Below, piece by piece: positions 33,467 to 42,429 of a stretch of 51,105 nucleotides of DNA. The stretch comes from Akkermansia muciniphila (GTDB lineage Bacteria > Verrucomicrobiota > Verrucomicrobiia > Verrucomicrobiales > Akkermansiaceae): the NCBI GenBank assembly GCA_945901795.1, contig CAMDLP010000020.1, positions 1-51,105 on the forward strand, written 5' to 3'. How positions within the stretch are numbered: position 1 is the first letter of the stretch; each line of letters opens with the position of its first letter. A program made the translations under genes and the position numbers. The notes beneath the pieces were generated by a model. That model worked only from the letters and a program-made list of their open reading frames with translations, had not been told where the DNA came from and searched no databases.

Positions 33467-36400
33467 TCAACGGTTGGTGATGGCGGCGTCGGAGGTAAGC
33501 AGCGTGGAACACACAATCATCATGGCGGCAAGCGGGGGATTGTCCTCGCCGCATACCGATTTTGCGGCAGCCTTGTCGGTGGTGAAGTGTTCGACCTGTT
33601 GGGCGTGAAGGTCGCGGAGAATGGTCATTTCGGTGGGTGCCGGTTGACGCGAGGTCAGCCAGAGGAATGCGAGCTGGATTTGCGGATCAAGTCCGCCGGG
33701 TTGCTCCTTGATGACACGCTTTGCGAGAGTGGCGGCGCACTCGAAGAAGCCCTGGTCATTGAGGAAGAGGAGCGGCTGGAGCGGTGTGTTAGTGGTGAGA
33801 CGGCGCGGTTGGCAAATTTCACGACTGCCGGCATCCAGCGTGAGCAGACTGGGTGGCGGCGCGGTCCGTTTGCGGTAGGTGTAGAGACTGCGGCGGTGGA
33901 GTCCCTCGCCAGTGTCCGGTTTGTATTCGCCCCCCGATGCCCCGGATTCCGACCACACTCCGGCGGGTTGCCAAGGTTTGACGCTGGGGCCACCCACGCG
34001 CTCTACTAACAGTCCTGCCGCGAGCAAGGCCTGATCCCGGATGGCCTCGGCGGACAGGCGGTAGGATGGGCCCCGTGCAAGCAGTTGGTTTTTTGGATCG
34101 ATTTCCTGCTTTTGTTTCGAGCTTGCCGATGCCTGTTGAAAGGTGGCACTCATCAGGAAGCGTTTGAGCATGCGTTTCACATCCCAGCCGTTGTGGGAAA
34201 AATCGTAAGCCAGCGTGTCGAGCAGTTCCATGTGGGAAGGTGCGTCACCCTGCATGCCGAAATTTTCCTGGGTTGCGACGATGCCATTGCCAAAACACAT
34301 CATCCACAGCCGGTTCACGGCGACACGGGACACCAGGGGGTTCTTGGGAGCGGTCATCCATTGCGCGAGGCCCAGACGATTCTTCGACGCCTTCGGGTCA
34401 AACGGGAATACGGCGGTCGGCGGCGATGCTTCGACAGGACGCTTGAGATCGGGAGAAGCATAGTCGCCGCGAGTCAGGACATGGAACTGCTTCGGATTTG
34501 GCGACTCCTTCATCACCATGATCAAGGGCAGTTTGTTTTCGAAATCATCCTCAAGGCTCTTCCATGCGGCGACGGCGGTCTCGCGGGCTTTCGCGACTTC
34601 CGGGTCAATACGCTCCAAGTAGTGTGCGCGCACCGCAGCCTTTGCCACGGGGTCTCCAGCCTTGGCGGACTGGAAGTTTGATTCTAACACGGGCGCATGA
34701 AGGTCGGCCACTTCCAGCGAAGACAGCGCCTGGCGGAAGATTTTGATTTCGTCCATCCGGCCTTCCGCAAACCCACGGTCATCGCGAGGCCGCGCGCCGA
34801 CCCGCATGATTTGGGTGGTGATATTCTTGTCGAGGTGATCGTGCAGCACCCTCATCGCGACGGGTTTGCCGTCATAGTGGATTCTCAATCCGGCGGCGGA
34901 AGAAGAGCCATCATAGGTCACCGTCACGTGAACCCACTTCGCGACCGGGAAATCGTCGGTTGTTTCGACGGAGACCGCACATCCCGGCCAAAGATGGATG
35001 CAACTCCAGCGCAGCTTGCCGTTTTCCATCAGCATTTCAAATCCAGCGGCATCCGCCATTTGCGAGAACAGAGCCGGTCCGGTATGGAAGATCGCGGCAC
35101 GTTGTTTTTTGTCGGGTGTGAACAACCGCAAGGAAACACTTAGCGGCTGATGGCGGGTGATGTCCTTGACTCCGTCGAGTTGCAGGACGGTGTCCCCGTC
35201 GAACTGCATGGCTCCGTCGACTGCACCGGGCACTGGCGAAAGCTGGCCACCTGACATGCTGCCGGGTGCGGCGGATGGAATCGTATTAGGTAGTTTTTTC
35301 TCAACAATCGCATCCAGGGTGAAGTGATCGGAGGGGACGGGTGGGGCCAGCGATGAGGTGGTGGCAAGCCATTGCTCGAACGCCCCGTCGCGGCTGGCCA
35401 ACGTGGATTTCAGGTCCGCCTGTGCGGTGGCCAGCGCGGCTTGCCGTTTTTCCAACTCGGGGATCTGGCTCGGTTCCACGATTCTCATCGAAGGCTCGGG
35501 AGCCGGGGTGTGAATGGAATAGGGTAGCAGCCCGGATTCGTCAATTTGGCCAAACATGGCACTCATGCTGTAGTAATCCGCCTGTGGCAGGGGGTCATAT
35601 TTGTGGTCGTGGCATTTGCTGCACTCCAATGTTAGGCCGAGGAATGCGGTGCCGGCCGTGTGGACACGGTCTGAGACGTATTCCTGGCGGAACTCCTGCT
35701 CGATCGAGCCTCCTTCTTCGGTTTGGCGGTGGAGTCGGTTGAAGGTGGTTGCCAACCGTTGTTCCTGCGTGGCGTTAGGCAATAGGTCACCTGCGATTTG
35801 CCAGGTGAGAAACCGGTCGTAAGGGAGATTGCTGTTGAAGGCGTCGATCACCCAATTCCGCCAGGGCCAGACAAAGCATTCATTGTCTGACTGATAGCCA
35901 TAGGTGTCGGCGAAGCGTGAGACATCCAGCCAATCAAGGGCCATTCGCTCGCCGAAACGCGGTGAGGCCAGAAGCGCGTCCACCTGCTTTTCATAGGCGT
36001 CCGGTGATGGGTCGCTAACAAATGCTGCAATCTGTTCCGGCGACGGGGGCATTCCGGTGAGTACGAAGGAAGTGCGCCGCAGCAGCGCTCCCCGGTCCGC
36101 TGGCGGGTTTGGCGTGAGTTTTTGCGATTCGAGTTTTTCGAGAATGAAACGGTCGATATCATCCTTGGGCCATGCCGTGTTTTTCACGACGGGGGCCGGA
36201 TGTTTTTCCGTGGGAATGAACGCCCAGTGCCGGGCATAGATGGCTCCTTCCTCGATCCAGCGCACGAGAATCCCCCTTTCTGCCTCGGTGAGCGGGCGGT
36301 TCAACTTGGGGGGTGGCATGATTTCGTCGGGATCTTTCTCGTGAATCCGCGTGAAAATCTCGCTGGCCTTGGGATTTCCCGGCACGATGGCCCGATTGCC

Positions 36401-36592
36401 GCTCTCCAGCTTTTCAGTCGCCCCCTCGAAAGTATCGAGCCTGAGTCCCGCCTCGCGTGTCGCACTATCCGGGCCGTGACAGGCGAAGCATCGGTCCGAG
36501 AGGATTGGGCGAACTTCACGGTTGAAATCCACAGCCCCGTGGAGCAGCGGCGTGAAGAGCAGCAGACTGGGGAAAAAAGCGCGGGCTATCAT
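33467..36592 (-). CDS. Large secreted DUF1549/DUF1553 protein with cytochrome-c-like and LamG-type domains
   Basis: A 1041-aa exported protein. After a signal peptide (FFPSLLLFTPLLHGA) comes a planctomycete cytochrome-c-type domain with one heme site, C35-F-A-C-H39. DUF1549 follows (about 140-345; DIDRFILEKLE, GERMALDWLDVSRFADTYGY, with another C-x-x-C-H in ECSKCHDHKYDPL). A LamG/concanavalin-like insert lies in the middle (about 430-640; HTGPALFSQMAD, WVHVTVTYDG). DUF1553 closes it (about 740-1000; LAQWMTAPKNPLVSRVAVNRLW). It is cotranscribed with the DUF1501 gene, 6 bases apart. Function is likely periplasmic redox-linked polymer degradation; that is inference. Confidence 0.92.
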   Translation of the reverse strand: MIARAFFPSLLLFTPLLHGAVDFNREVRPILSDRCFACHGPDSATREAGLRLDTFEGATEKLESGNRAIVPGNPKASEIFTRIHEKDPDEIMPPPKLNRPLTEAERGILVRWIEEGAIYARHWAFIPTEKHPAPVVKNTAWPKDDIDRFILEKLESQKLTPNPPADRGALLRRTSFVLTGMPPSPEQIAAFVSDPSPDAYEKQVDALLASPRFGERMALDWLDVSRFADTYGYQSDNECFVWPWRNWVIDAFNSNLPYDRFLTWQIAGDLLPNATQEQRLATTFNRLHRQTEEGGSIEQEFRQEYVSDRVHTAGTAFLGLTLECSKCHDHKYDPLPQADYYSMSAMFGQIDESGLLPYSIHTPAPEPSMRIVEPSQIPELEKRQAALATAQADLKSTLASRDGAFEQWLATTSSLAPPVPSDHFTLDAIVEKKLPNTIPSAAPGSMSGGQLSPVPGAVDGAMQFDGDTVLQLDGVKDITRHQPLSVSLRLFTPDKKQRAAIFHTGPALFSQMADAAGFEMLMENGKLRWSCIHLWPGCAVSVETTDDFPVAKWVHVTVTYDGSSSAAGLRIHYDGKPVAMRVLHDHLDKNITTQIMRVGARPRDDRGFAEGRMDEIKIFRQALSSLEVADLHAPVLESNFQSAKAGDPVAKAAVRAHYLERIDPEVAKARETAVAAWKSLEDDFENKLPLIMVMKESPNPKQFHVLTRGDYASPDLKRPVEASPPTAVFPFDPKASKNRLGLAQWMTAPKNPLVSRVAVNRLWMMCFGNGIVATQENFGMQGDAPSHMELLDTLAYDFSHNGWDVKRMLKRFLMSATFQQASASSKQKQEIDPKNQLLARGPSYRLSAEAIRDQALLAAGLLVERVGGPSVKPWQPAGVWSESGASGGEYKPDTGEGLHRRSLYTYRKRTAPPPSLLTLDAGSREICQPRRLTTNTPLQPLLFLNDQGFFECAATLAKRVIKEQPGGLDPQIQLAFLWLTSRQPAPTEMTILRDLHAQQVEHFTTDKAAAKSVCGEDNPPLAAMMIVCSTLLTSDAAITNR

Positions 36593-36633
36593 TGTGGAGG
36601 CGGATCGGATGCGATGAACCTTACATGAAGACT

Positions 36634-36665
36634 CCCTCCATTCTTACAGGAGGGCGGCTTTTTTT
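36634..36665 (+). terminator. Possible plus-strand terminator
   Basis: CCCTCC (36634-36639) pairs with GGAGGG (36649-36654), followed by CGGCTTTTTTT. No plus-strand gene precedes it closely, so it may be chance or a relic of lost sequence. Confidence 0.35.
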
Positions 36666-36733
36666 CCCGCGCTCGGCATCGGTGCGGCGGTGATCGCGGA
36701 GGGGGGGAGCTGCAATCCTTTCCGTGTGGGATC

Positions 36734-37045
36734 ATGTCCGCTGCGGCAACCCGGGCACTTCCCAGCGCAAAAGGTGAAATTTCTTGTTGCGAGGAGAGGA
36801 CCGACCTCTTGGTCGATGTGCTGAAATTCCGTGACGGCGAGGTGGTTGCGGACATTGGCTGCGGCTCGGGCTTCATCAGCCGGAAAATCGCGGGCAAAAT
36901 CGGCAAAACAGGAACAGTCTATGGCGTCGAGATCCAGCAGGAGATGCTGGATCTGTTAATGAAAAACATGAAGCGATTGGAAATCACCACGGTCAAGCCG
37001 GTGCTTGGCGCGCTCTTCGGCGTGCGGATGCTGTGGAAAGGGTGA
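36734..37045 (+). pseudogene. Truncated SAM-dependent methyltransferase
   Basis: The 103-aa frame holds motif I of class I methyltransferases, VVADIGCGSGFISRKIAG, and the following acidic strand, VYGVEIQQEMLDLL. It then breaks off after VKPVLGALFGVRM. A complete enzyme of this type would need about 100 more residues, including motifs II-IV. In the next frame a short tail (GDMGDLLIASETQRFEWDQV, stop at 37127) continues directly, suggesting a deletion or fusion with another gene's end. An ATG and an open frame are present, so a short product could still be made. Confidence 0.65.
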
Positions 37046-37173
37046 TATGGGAGACCTCTTGATCGCCTCTGAAACCCAGCGCTTCGAGTGGGATCAAGTC
37101 ATCAATCGCATCCGGGCGTATCGATGAATTGACTGGTCACCGGCAGGCAACTGCTGAATTAAATCGTCCATCG

Positions 37174-38442
37174 ATGAGTAACCCATCCAACCCCGCCCAG
37201 GAAATCCGCCATCTGCGTGATCTCTCGCCCCAACAAAAGCGCTCCGGGCTGGCGGCTTGGCTTGGCTGGTTGTTCGACGGGCTGGACATGCATCTTTACA
37301 CGCTGGTCGCTACGGCGTTCGTGGCGCAGCTGCTGATGACAGACGAGGCGGATCCGGCGGTCGGGCAGAAGGCGTCGATCATCCAGGCGGCGTTTCTTGT
37401 CGGCTGGGCGCTGGGTGGTGGTTTTTTCGGCCGGGTGGCGGATGTGCTGGGTCGGAGCCGGGCGCTGGTGCTTACGATATTGACTTACGCTTGTTTCACC
37501 GGGTTGTCGTATTTCTCGCAGGAGTGGTGGCATCTGCTGGTGTTCCGGTTTCTGGCCGCGCTCGGCATTGGTGGCGAGTGGGCGGTGGGTGCTTCATTGC
37601 TTTCTGAAACGTGGCCGAAGAAGTGGCGGCCGTGGATCGCGGCAGTGCTGCAAAGCGCGGTGAATTGCGGGGTGCTGTTAGCCTGTCTTGCTGGTGCGTT
37701 GCTGAAAGGGCACCCGCCGCAGTGGATTTTCCTCGTCGGGGTTTTACCGGCATTCATCACGCTGTGGATCCGCAGTGCGGTGCCGGAAACGGAGGAATGG
37801 ACCGAGGCGAAGAAGGGCCAGCCCACGCCGGGAATCCGGGAATTGTTCGGCCCGGAAGTCCGCAGCGTCACCTGGCGGGTGATGTTGATTTGCGCGGTGT
37901 CTCTCACCGCGCACTGGACCTTCATGTTTTGGCAGCAGAGCTACATCCGCACTCTCGCGGAGGTGAGTGATTCGAAGGCGGCCAAGGACAGCGCGACGGT
38001 GATGGCGTTGTTATGGATCATGGTTGGCTCGCTGGTTGGAAATTTCGTGGCAGGCGCGCTGGCGAAGTTCATGGGCTATGGCAAGGCGATCGCCATTTTG
38101 TTAGGCGGCTATTTCGTGGCAATGTGGGTGACGTTTTCCAGCGTCCATGATTTACATACGACTTACGCGCTGTTCGCGGTGATCGGCGTGATGCAGGGCT
38201 GCTTCGGTTTGTTTACGATGTGCCTTCCGCCGCTGTTCCCAGTGCTGTTGCGGAGCACGGGTGCCGGATTTTGTTATAACATCGGCCGCATCCTGTCGGC
38301 GGCGGGCGTGGTGTTTTTCGGTATTTTCAATAAAGTGCAGGGTGACTTCGCGGGAGTGCTGCTGATGGCGGCCTGGCTGTTTATTCCAGCGGCGTTCCTG
38401 GCACTGTTGTTGCCAGCACAACCAGACGAGGAGAAATCATGA
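37174..38442 (+). CDS. MFS transporter (sugar-acid/aromatic-acid:H+ symporter type)
   Basis: A 422-aa membrane protein with about 12 hydrophobic segments. The MFS signature loop between helices 2 and 3 reads GGGFFGRVADVLGRSRA. The N-terminal GWLFDGLDMHLYTLVA is the form seen in the aromatic-acid/sialate-type symporter families, and RFLAALGIGGEWAVG is the helix-4/5 motif. The substrate cannot be fixed from sequence. I use the ATG at 37174; a start at 37129 would add 15 unrelated residues. No catabolic genes are adjacent; the truncated methyltransferase lies upstream. Confidence 0.87.
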   Translation: MSNPSNPAQEIRHLRDLSPQQKRSGLAAWLGWLFDGLDMHLYTLVATAFVAQLLMTDEADPAVGQKASIIQAAFLVGWALGGGFFGRVADVLGRSRALVLTILTYACFTGLSYFSQEWWHLLVFRFLAALGIGGEWAVGASLLSETWPKKWRPWIAAVLQSAVNCGVLLACLAGALLKGHPPQWIFLVGVLPAFITLWIRSAVPETEEWTEAKKGQPTPGIRELFGPEVRSVTWRVMLICAVSLTAHWTFMFWQQSYIRTLAEVSDSKAAKDSATVMALLWIMVGSLVGNFVAGALAKFMGYGKAIAILLGGYFVAMWVTFSSVHDLHTTYALFAVIGVMQGCFGLFTMCLPPLFPVLLRSTGAGFCYNIGRILSAAGVVFFGIFNKVQGDFAGVLLMAAWLFIPAAFLALLLPAQPDEEKS

Positions 38443-38686
38443 ATCTCTTCCGTGGGTTTCATCTGGCCATAAGGACTGGAAACATCCGCTCGAACTCCTT
38501 GCGAACCGCTCGTTTTGCCTCCGTTAATTTTTCACCGATTCTATCCGATCGGATCAAGCCCCGCGGTAGTGCCTGACGCGGTGCTCCAAGGGCCCTGCGG
38601 AAAATGCCATCGGGTGGGTGAGGAGCTTTTTCAATTTCCTCTCATCGATCCAACTGCCCGGGCGTGGGAGCCGGGAAATCGCGAGT

Positions 38687-39082
38687 TCACGCCCAGTTCG
38701 GCACATCCAAGCGGAACTCCGGGATCCGCGCGAAGATCCACTCGCCTTCCTCGGTTTCTCCAAAAAACGCTCCGGAAGCCAGCGCCCCGCGGGCGATCAC
38801 GTGATAGCTGTTATAGGAAAAATGTCCGCCCGGCTCGATCACCGGCGTCTGCCCCACCACTCCGTCGCCCTCGACCACGGTGATCTCCCCCGCGTCCTCC
38901 TTCACCACCCACTTCCGGCCGCGGATCGTCACCGGCAGCGGCGAGTCGTTGTGGATCGAGATGAAATAGACGAACGGGTGCGGCTTTTCCGGGGGCGCGT
39001 CGAGACTCGGCATATACACCACGTCATCCACCTTCACACGAAGGCCTTCTAATTCCCGGATCACACCTGCCATGGCGGCCAT
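38687..39082 (-). CDS. apaG: ApaG (DUF525) domain protein
   Basis: A 131-aa single-domain protein with the ApaG fibronectin-like fold. The signature is HPFVYFISIHNDSPLPVTIRGRKW, given here in parts: FVYFISIHNDS and VTIRGRKWVV. The next blocks are VVGQTPVIEPGGHFSYNSYH and GAFFGETEEGEW. In proteobacteria apaG sits with apaH and rsmA; here it stands alone downstream of hemB, with 73 bases between. Its biochemical role is not established. Start choice between ATG 39082 and ATG 39073 is open. Confidence 0.9.
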   Translation of the reverse strand: MAAMAGVIRELEGLRVKVDDVVYMPSLDAPPEKPHPFVYFISIHNDSPLPVTIRGRKWVVKEDAGEITVVEGDGVVGQTPVIEPGGHFSYNSYHVIARGALASGAFFGETEEGEWIFARIPEFRLDVPNWA

Positions 39083-39155
39083 CGTTCCGCGAGTTGCGGA
39101 AACTGCCAAGCACGAAAGATCGCGGGATTTCCCGACTGAGACAACCGGGACACCT

Positions 39156-40136
39156 TCAGGATTCCAGCCAGCCGCAGGCTTGCTTGGCGAAATAGGTGAG
39201 GATCATGTCGGCTCCGGCGCGTTTGATGGCGAGCAGGGATTCCAGGACGATCGCTTTTTCATCGAGCCAGCCACCGGCGGCAGCGCTCTTGAGCATCAGA
39301 TACTCGCCGCTCACTTGATAGGCGGCGACCGGCAGCGTGCTGGTCTCGCGGACTTTCGCGATGATGTCTAGATAGAGACCGGCGGGTTTCACCATCAGCA
39401 TGTCCGCGCCCTCGGCTTCGTCGAGCAGGGTCTCGCGGACGGCTTCGCGGGAGTTCGCGGGGTCCATCTGGTAGGTTTTCTTGTCGCCGTCCTTGGGCGC
39501 GGAATCAAGCGCGCCACGGAACGGCCCGTAGAAGGCTGAAGCGTATTTCGCGGTGTAGCTGAGGATGGAGACGTGGGTGAAACCCTCGCTGTCGAGCGCG
39601 TCGCGGATGGCGGCGACGCGGCCGTCCATCATGTCGGACGGCGCGACGATGTCGGCTCCGGCGCGGGCGTGGCAGAGAGCCTGCTGGCAGAGAACCTCGA
39701 CGGTTTCGTCGTTGAGAATTTCTAACTCGCCTCGCTCATCGCGCTGGACGATGCCGTCGTGGCCGTCGGAGTTGTAAGGATCGAGCGCGACATCGGTGAT
39801 GACGCAGAGCGTGGGATGCGCGGACTTGAGCGCGCGGATGGCGCGGGGGACGAGACCGTCGTCGTTGTGCGATTCCTCGGCGAGCGGGGTCTTGAGCGCT
39901 TCCTCGATTTTCGGAAACAGCACGATGGCGGGAATTCCTAACGCGTGGGCCTCCCCGGCCTCGCGGACGAGGCTTGCCAACGACCAGCGAGTGACGCCGG
40001 GCATCGAGGCGATGGCCGTATCTTCCGCGTCCTCGTGGAAAAACAACGGCAGGATGAAGTCGGCGGGACTCAGCGTGGTTTCACGCACCATCGAGCGGAT
40101 GGCTGGCGTGCGGCGGTTGCGGCGGGGGCGGTTCAT
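39156..40136 (-). CDS. hemB: Porphobilinogen synthase (delta-aminolevulinic acid dehydratase)
   Basis: Condenses two 5-aminolevulinate molecules to porphobilinogen in heme and corrin synthesis. The protein has 326 aa, the normal length. It begins RPRRNRRTPAIRSMVRET, as in many HemB. The two active-site lysines are in SYTAKYASAFYGPF and MLMVKPAGLYLD. DPYNSDGHDG marks the metal-loop region; it lacks the cysteine-rich zinc triad (DVALDPYNSDGHDG instead of D-C-x-C), so a magnesium-type enzyme is expected. It follows acpS on the same strand, separated by an inverted repeat. Confidence 0.95.
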   Translation of the reverse strand: MNRPRRNRRTPAIRSMVRETTLSPADFILPLFFHEDAEDTAIASMPGVTRWSLASLVREAGEAHALGIPAIVLFPKIEEALKTPLAEESHNDDGLVPRAIRALKSAHPTLCVITDVALDPYNSDGHDGIVQRDERGELEILNDETVEVLCQQALCHARAGADIVAPSDMMDGRVAAIRDALDSEGFTHVSILSYTAKYASAFYGPFRGALDSAPKDGDKKTYQMDPANSREAVRETLLDEAEGADMLMVKPAGLYLDIIAKVRETSTLPVAAYQVSGEYLMLKSAAAGGWLDEKAIVLESLLAIKRAGADMILTYFAKQACGWLES

Positions 40137-40150
40137 GGGGGGAGGATGAA

Positions 40151-40247
40151 CATTGAACATCGAACTTCAAACATTGAACATCGAAGGGGAGAAAAAGAGG
40201 CGCCTCTTCACTTCAATGTTCGATGTTGAGCGTTCGATGTTCGAAAT
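40151..40247. repeat. Large inverted repeat between hemB and acpS
   Basis: The left arm CATTGAACATCGAACTTCAA... (40151-40185) pairs imperfectly with the right arm ...CGTTCGATGTTCGAAATG (40212-40247). A 14-bp perfect palindrome, AAGAGGCGCCTCTT, lies at 40195-40208 near the centre. Within each arm the word (A)TTGAACATCGAA is repeated. Translated, this gives NIEHRTSNIEH-like peptides. The acpS stop codon lies within the left arm. Confidence 0.9.
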
Positions 40248-40619
40248 GGCAATCGCGTTCGCGGCGGCGTAGTCGCGGGCGTGGGTGAGGCTGATCTGGA
40301 TTTCGGTGATGCCGTTTTGTTTGGCGAACTCGGCGGCGTTGCCCGAGAGCAGCAGTTTCGGCGCACCCGACGGATCGCGGGTGATTTCAAGGTCCAGCCA
40401 GCCGGCCTGGCCGCCGATGCCGGTGCCGAGCGCCTTGGAAACCGCCTCCTTGGCGGCGAAGCGGGCGGCGTAGTTGAGCGCGGAGTTCTTCTGTGACTCG
40501 CAGTAAGCGCGCTCGTCCGCAGTGAATAATTTCGCGAGAAACGACTCCCCACGACGCCCGATGGCGGAAGCGATCCGCTCCACCTCCACCACGTCGATAC
40601 CGATTCCGAAGATACGCAT
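40167..40619 (-). CDS. acpS: Holo-[acyl-carrier-protein] synthase with a repeat-encoded C-terminal tail
   Basis: Transfers 4'-phosphopantetheine from CoA to the acyl carrier protein. Of its 150 aa, D9 (GIGIDVVEVER) and E58 (ARFAAKEAVSKALG) are the metal/CoA-binding residues at the same numbers as in E. coli. The normal protein end is around ARDYAAANAIAI (residue 125). Residues 126-150 (SNIERSTSNIEVKRRLFF...) are translated from the inverted repeat that lies between acpS and hemB, so the repeat has replaced the original stop codon. It starts 4 bases after pdxJ, a classic pdxJ-acpS pairing. Confidence 0.93.
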   Translation of the reverse strand: MRIFGIGIDVVEVERIASAIGRRGESFLAKLFTADERAYCESQKNSALNYAARFAAKEAVSKALGTGIGGQAGWLDLEITRDPSGAPKLLLSGNAAEFAKQNGITEIQISLTHARDYAAANAIAISNIERSTSNIEVKRRLFFSPSMFNV

Positions 40620-40623
40620 TTGA

Positions 40624-41367
40624 TCAGGCGGAATAGCCGGCCATCAGCTTCTTCATTTCCCGCACCGCGGCGGTCAGTCCGACGCGGGTGGAGCGGGCGA
40701 TGATGCTGTGGCCGATGTTGAGCTCGGCGAGGTGAGGGATCGTGAGGATCTGCGCGATGTTGGTGTAGTTGATGCCGTGGCCGGCGTTCACCTGAAGACT
40801 GAGATGTCCTTCCTTGGCGGCGGCGGTGAGGCGGTCGAACTCGGTTTGCACGGCATCGCCGGTGGCGTTGGCGAAGGCTCCGGTGTGGAGCTCGATCATG
40901 TCGGCGCAGGCCTCACCGGCGGCTTCGACTTGTTTGAGATCGGGATCGATGAAAACGCTGACGCGGATGCCGGCGTCCTGCAGGCGGGCGATGACCATGC
41001 GGGTCTTGTCGAAACTGGCGAGCACGTTGAGGCCGCCCTCGGTGGTGATTTCCATGCGGTTTTCCGGGACGAGGCAGACGAACTCCGGCTTCAGCTTGAG
41101 CGCGAGCCCGACCATTTCCTCGGTGACTCCCATTTCCAGATTGAGTGGCAATTTGATTTCCTCCCGGATCCGATAGGCGTCGGCGTCCTGCATGTGGCGG
41201 CGGTCGCCGCGGACATGGATGGTGAGGGAATCCGCGCCGCCGGCGAGGGCGTCGTGGCCGGCGATGACCGGGCAGGGCTCTGCGTTCGGCGAGTCCGGCG
41301 TTTTCGCGTAGCGGGCCTGACGCAGGGTGGCGATGTGGTCGATGTTGACTCCGAGAAGCAATGGCAT
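40624..41367 (-). CDS. pdxJ: Pyridoxine 5'-phosphate synthase
   Basis: Condenses 1-deoxyxylulose 5-phosphate with 3-amino-1-phosphohydroxyacetone into pyridoxine 5'-phosphate, the last ring-forming step of the DXP-dependent vitamin B6 route. The 247-aa TIM barrel has the expected blocks LGVNIDHIATLRQAR, LTIHVRGDRRHMQD, LNLEMGVTEEM, VNAGHGINYTN and LNIGHSIIARS. It is upstream of acpS by 4 bases and likely starts the pdxJ-acpS-hemB transcription unit. Confidence 0.96.
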   Translation of the reverse strand: MPLLLGVNIDHIATLRQARYAKTPDSPNAEPCPVIAGHDALAGGADSLTIHVRGDRRHMQDADAYRIREEIKLPLNLEMGVTEEMVGLALKLKPEFVCLVPENRMEITTEGGLNVLASFDKTRMVIARLQDAGIRVSVFIDPDLKQVEAAGEACADMIELHTGAFANATGDAVQTEFDRLTAAAKEGHLSLQVNAGHGINYTNIAQILTIPHLAELNIGHSIIARSTRVGLTAAVREMKKLMAGYSA

Positions 41368-41421
41368 GAGCGGAAATAGACTCTGGACCGGAGTCCGGCA
41401 AGACTCACTTGCGACGCGAAA

Positions 41422-41832
41422 TCACGGCGGCGCGAGCAGCGTGAACGGCGGGCACGGAATATTCCGCAGAATCCAGAATCCGGCCACGATCCAGACAATG
41501 GCCCAGGCTCCGCCCGCGCCGACATTCAGGCGGAACGGCAGCGGCTTCCCGCGGACCCAGCCGAGTATTTCGATCCCGATGCCGACGCACGCCAGCGGCA
41601 GCAGGATCATGCCGACCGGATTGAATCGGAACGCCTCACCGATCCGGCCGTGCAGCGTCGCGTGGGCGGCGCGGGTCATTCCGCAGCCGGGACAGTGCAG
41701 GCCGGTTAGCTGGTGAAAGGTGCACGCAGGCAGCCTGGGCAAGCCATAAGGCCCACGCTCACGGAGGAAAAACGCTGCGCAAGCCAACGCCAGAAGCCCC
41801 AGCGCCACCCACCCTGCCCGGTCGCGGTGCAT
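41422..41832 (-). CDS. DUF2752 membrane protein
   Basis: A 136-aa protein with three to four hydrophobic segments and the DUF2752 hallmark LHCPGCGMTRAAHATLHGR, whose two cysteines could bind metal or form a disulfide. Function is unknown for the family. It ends 55 bases before the pdxJ start and begins 7 bases after the GYF/CD225 gene on the same strand. DUF2752 and CD225-type proteins are often neighbours in Bacteroidetes and Verrucomicrobia, so the two probably form one unit. Confidence 0.85.
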   Translation of the reverse strand: MHRDRAGWVALGLLALACAAFFLRERGPYGLPRLPACTFHQLTGLHCPGCGMTRAAHATLHGRIGEAFRFNPVGMILLPLACVGIGIEILGWVRGKPLPFRLNVGAGGAWAIVWIVAGFWILRNIPCPPFTLLAPP

Positions 41833-41838
41833 CGGAAC

Positions 41839-42342
41839 TCAATTCGAAGTTAGAACCGTGAAGGTCGCGCCAAGCAGCCACAAAATAAAAATCCCGACAA
41901 TCACGCCTGCGGAGACCATGCACCAGGTTTTCGCGCTGGCGGAAGCGGCCATCGCACCCGCGATGTCACCCCGCGCCCTCAGGCCATCGACCTTCGCCGC
42001 GTAAACGATCGCCGGAATCCCGAAGGGCCAGCAGCAGAAAATCGTCACCACGATCGACTGCCACAAGTAGTTGGGAATGCTCGCCCCGCTAGGCATCGGC
42101 GCGGACTGGACCGATGGCGGCGCGTAAGGGGAATTCACCACCGGCGGGGGCGCTGAGGTCGCGGACGGCAGCGTGGCGAAAGAGGCAAGCTCCGCGACCT
42201 TGCCCGCCGGTTGCCAGTCAGCCATGCCCTCCTTCCAAACCATATCCGCGGAGGAAACCTCGCCGGAAGCCAGTTTCGCGAGAAGCTCCCCTTCCCCGAC
42301 CGGGCCGAGCTGGGTGCCGTTTTTCGAGTAATACCATTGCAT
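41839..42342 (-). CDS. GYF_2 plus CD225/dispanin membrane protein
   Basis: A 167-aa protein with a GYF_2 domain at the N-terminus (WYYSKNGTQLGPVGEGEL, 3-20; MVWKEGMADWQPAG, about 34-47). A Pro/Ser/Ala linker follows, then a CD225/dispanin module with two membrane segments (WQSIVVTIFCCWPFGIPAIV about 93-112; MVSAGVIVGIFILWLLGA about 142-159) around the conserved VYAAKVDGLRARGD loop. CD225 is the domain of eukaryotic interferon-induced membrane proteins; bacterial members are uncharacterised. A longer frame up to 42822 is antisense to fabV and is rejected. Confidence 0.88.
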   Translation of the reverse strand: MQWYYSKNGTQLGPVGEGELLAKLASGEVSSADMVWKEGMADWQPAGKVAELASFATLPSATSAPPPVVNSPYAPPSVQSAPMPSGASIPNYLWQSIVVTIFCCWPFGIPAIVYAAKVDGLRARGDIAGAMAASASAKTWCMVSAGVIVGIFILWLLGATFTVLTSN

Positions 42343-42429
42343 GCGCGGAGATTCGTAACAGCTTATGGCGGGCTGACCATCGCAAAAACAGTTGCCACCC
42401 CGCCCCGCGCCGATACCTTCCGCCCCCGT

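Noticed and set aside
38515-38883. Plus-strand frame with a C-x-x-C-H heme-like motif (CGKCH)
   Set aside because: It overlaps apaG antisense, has no further cytochrome features, and the motif is short enough to be chance.
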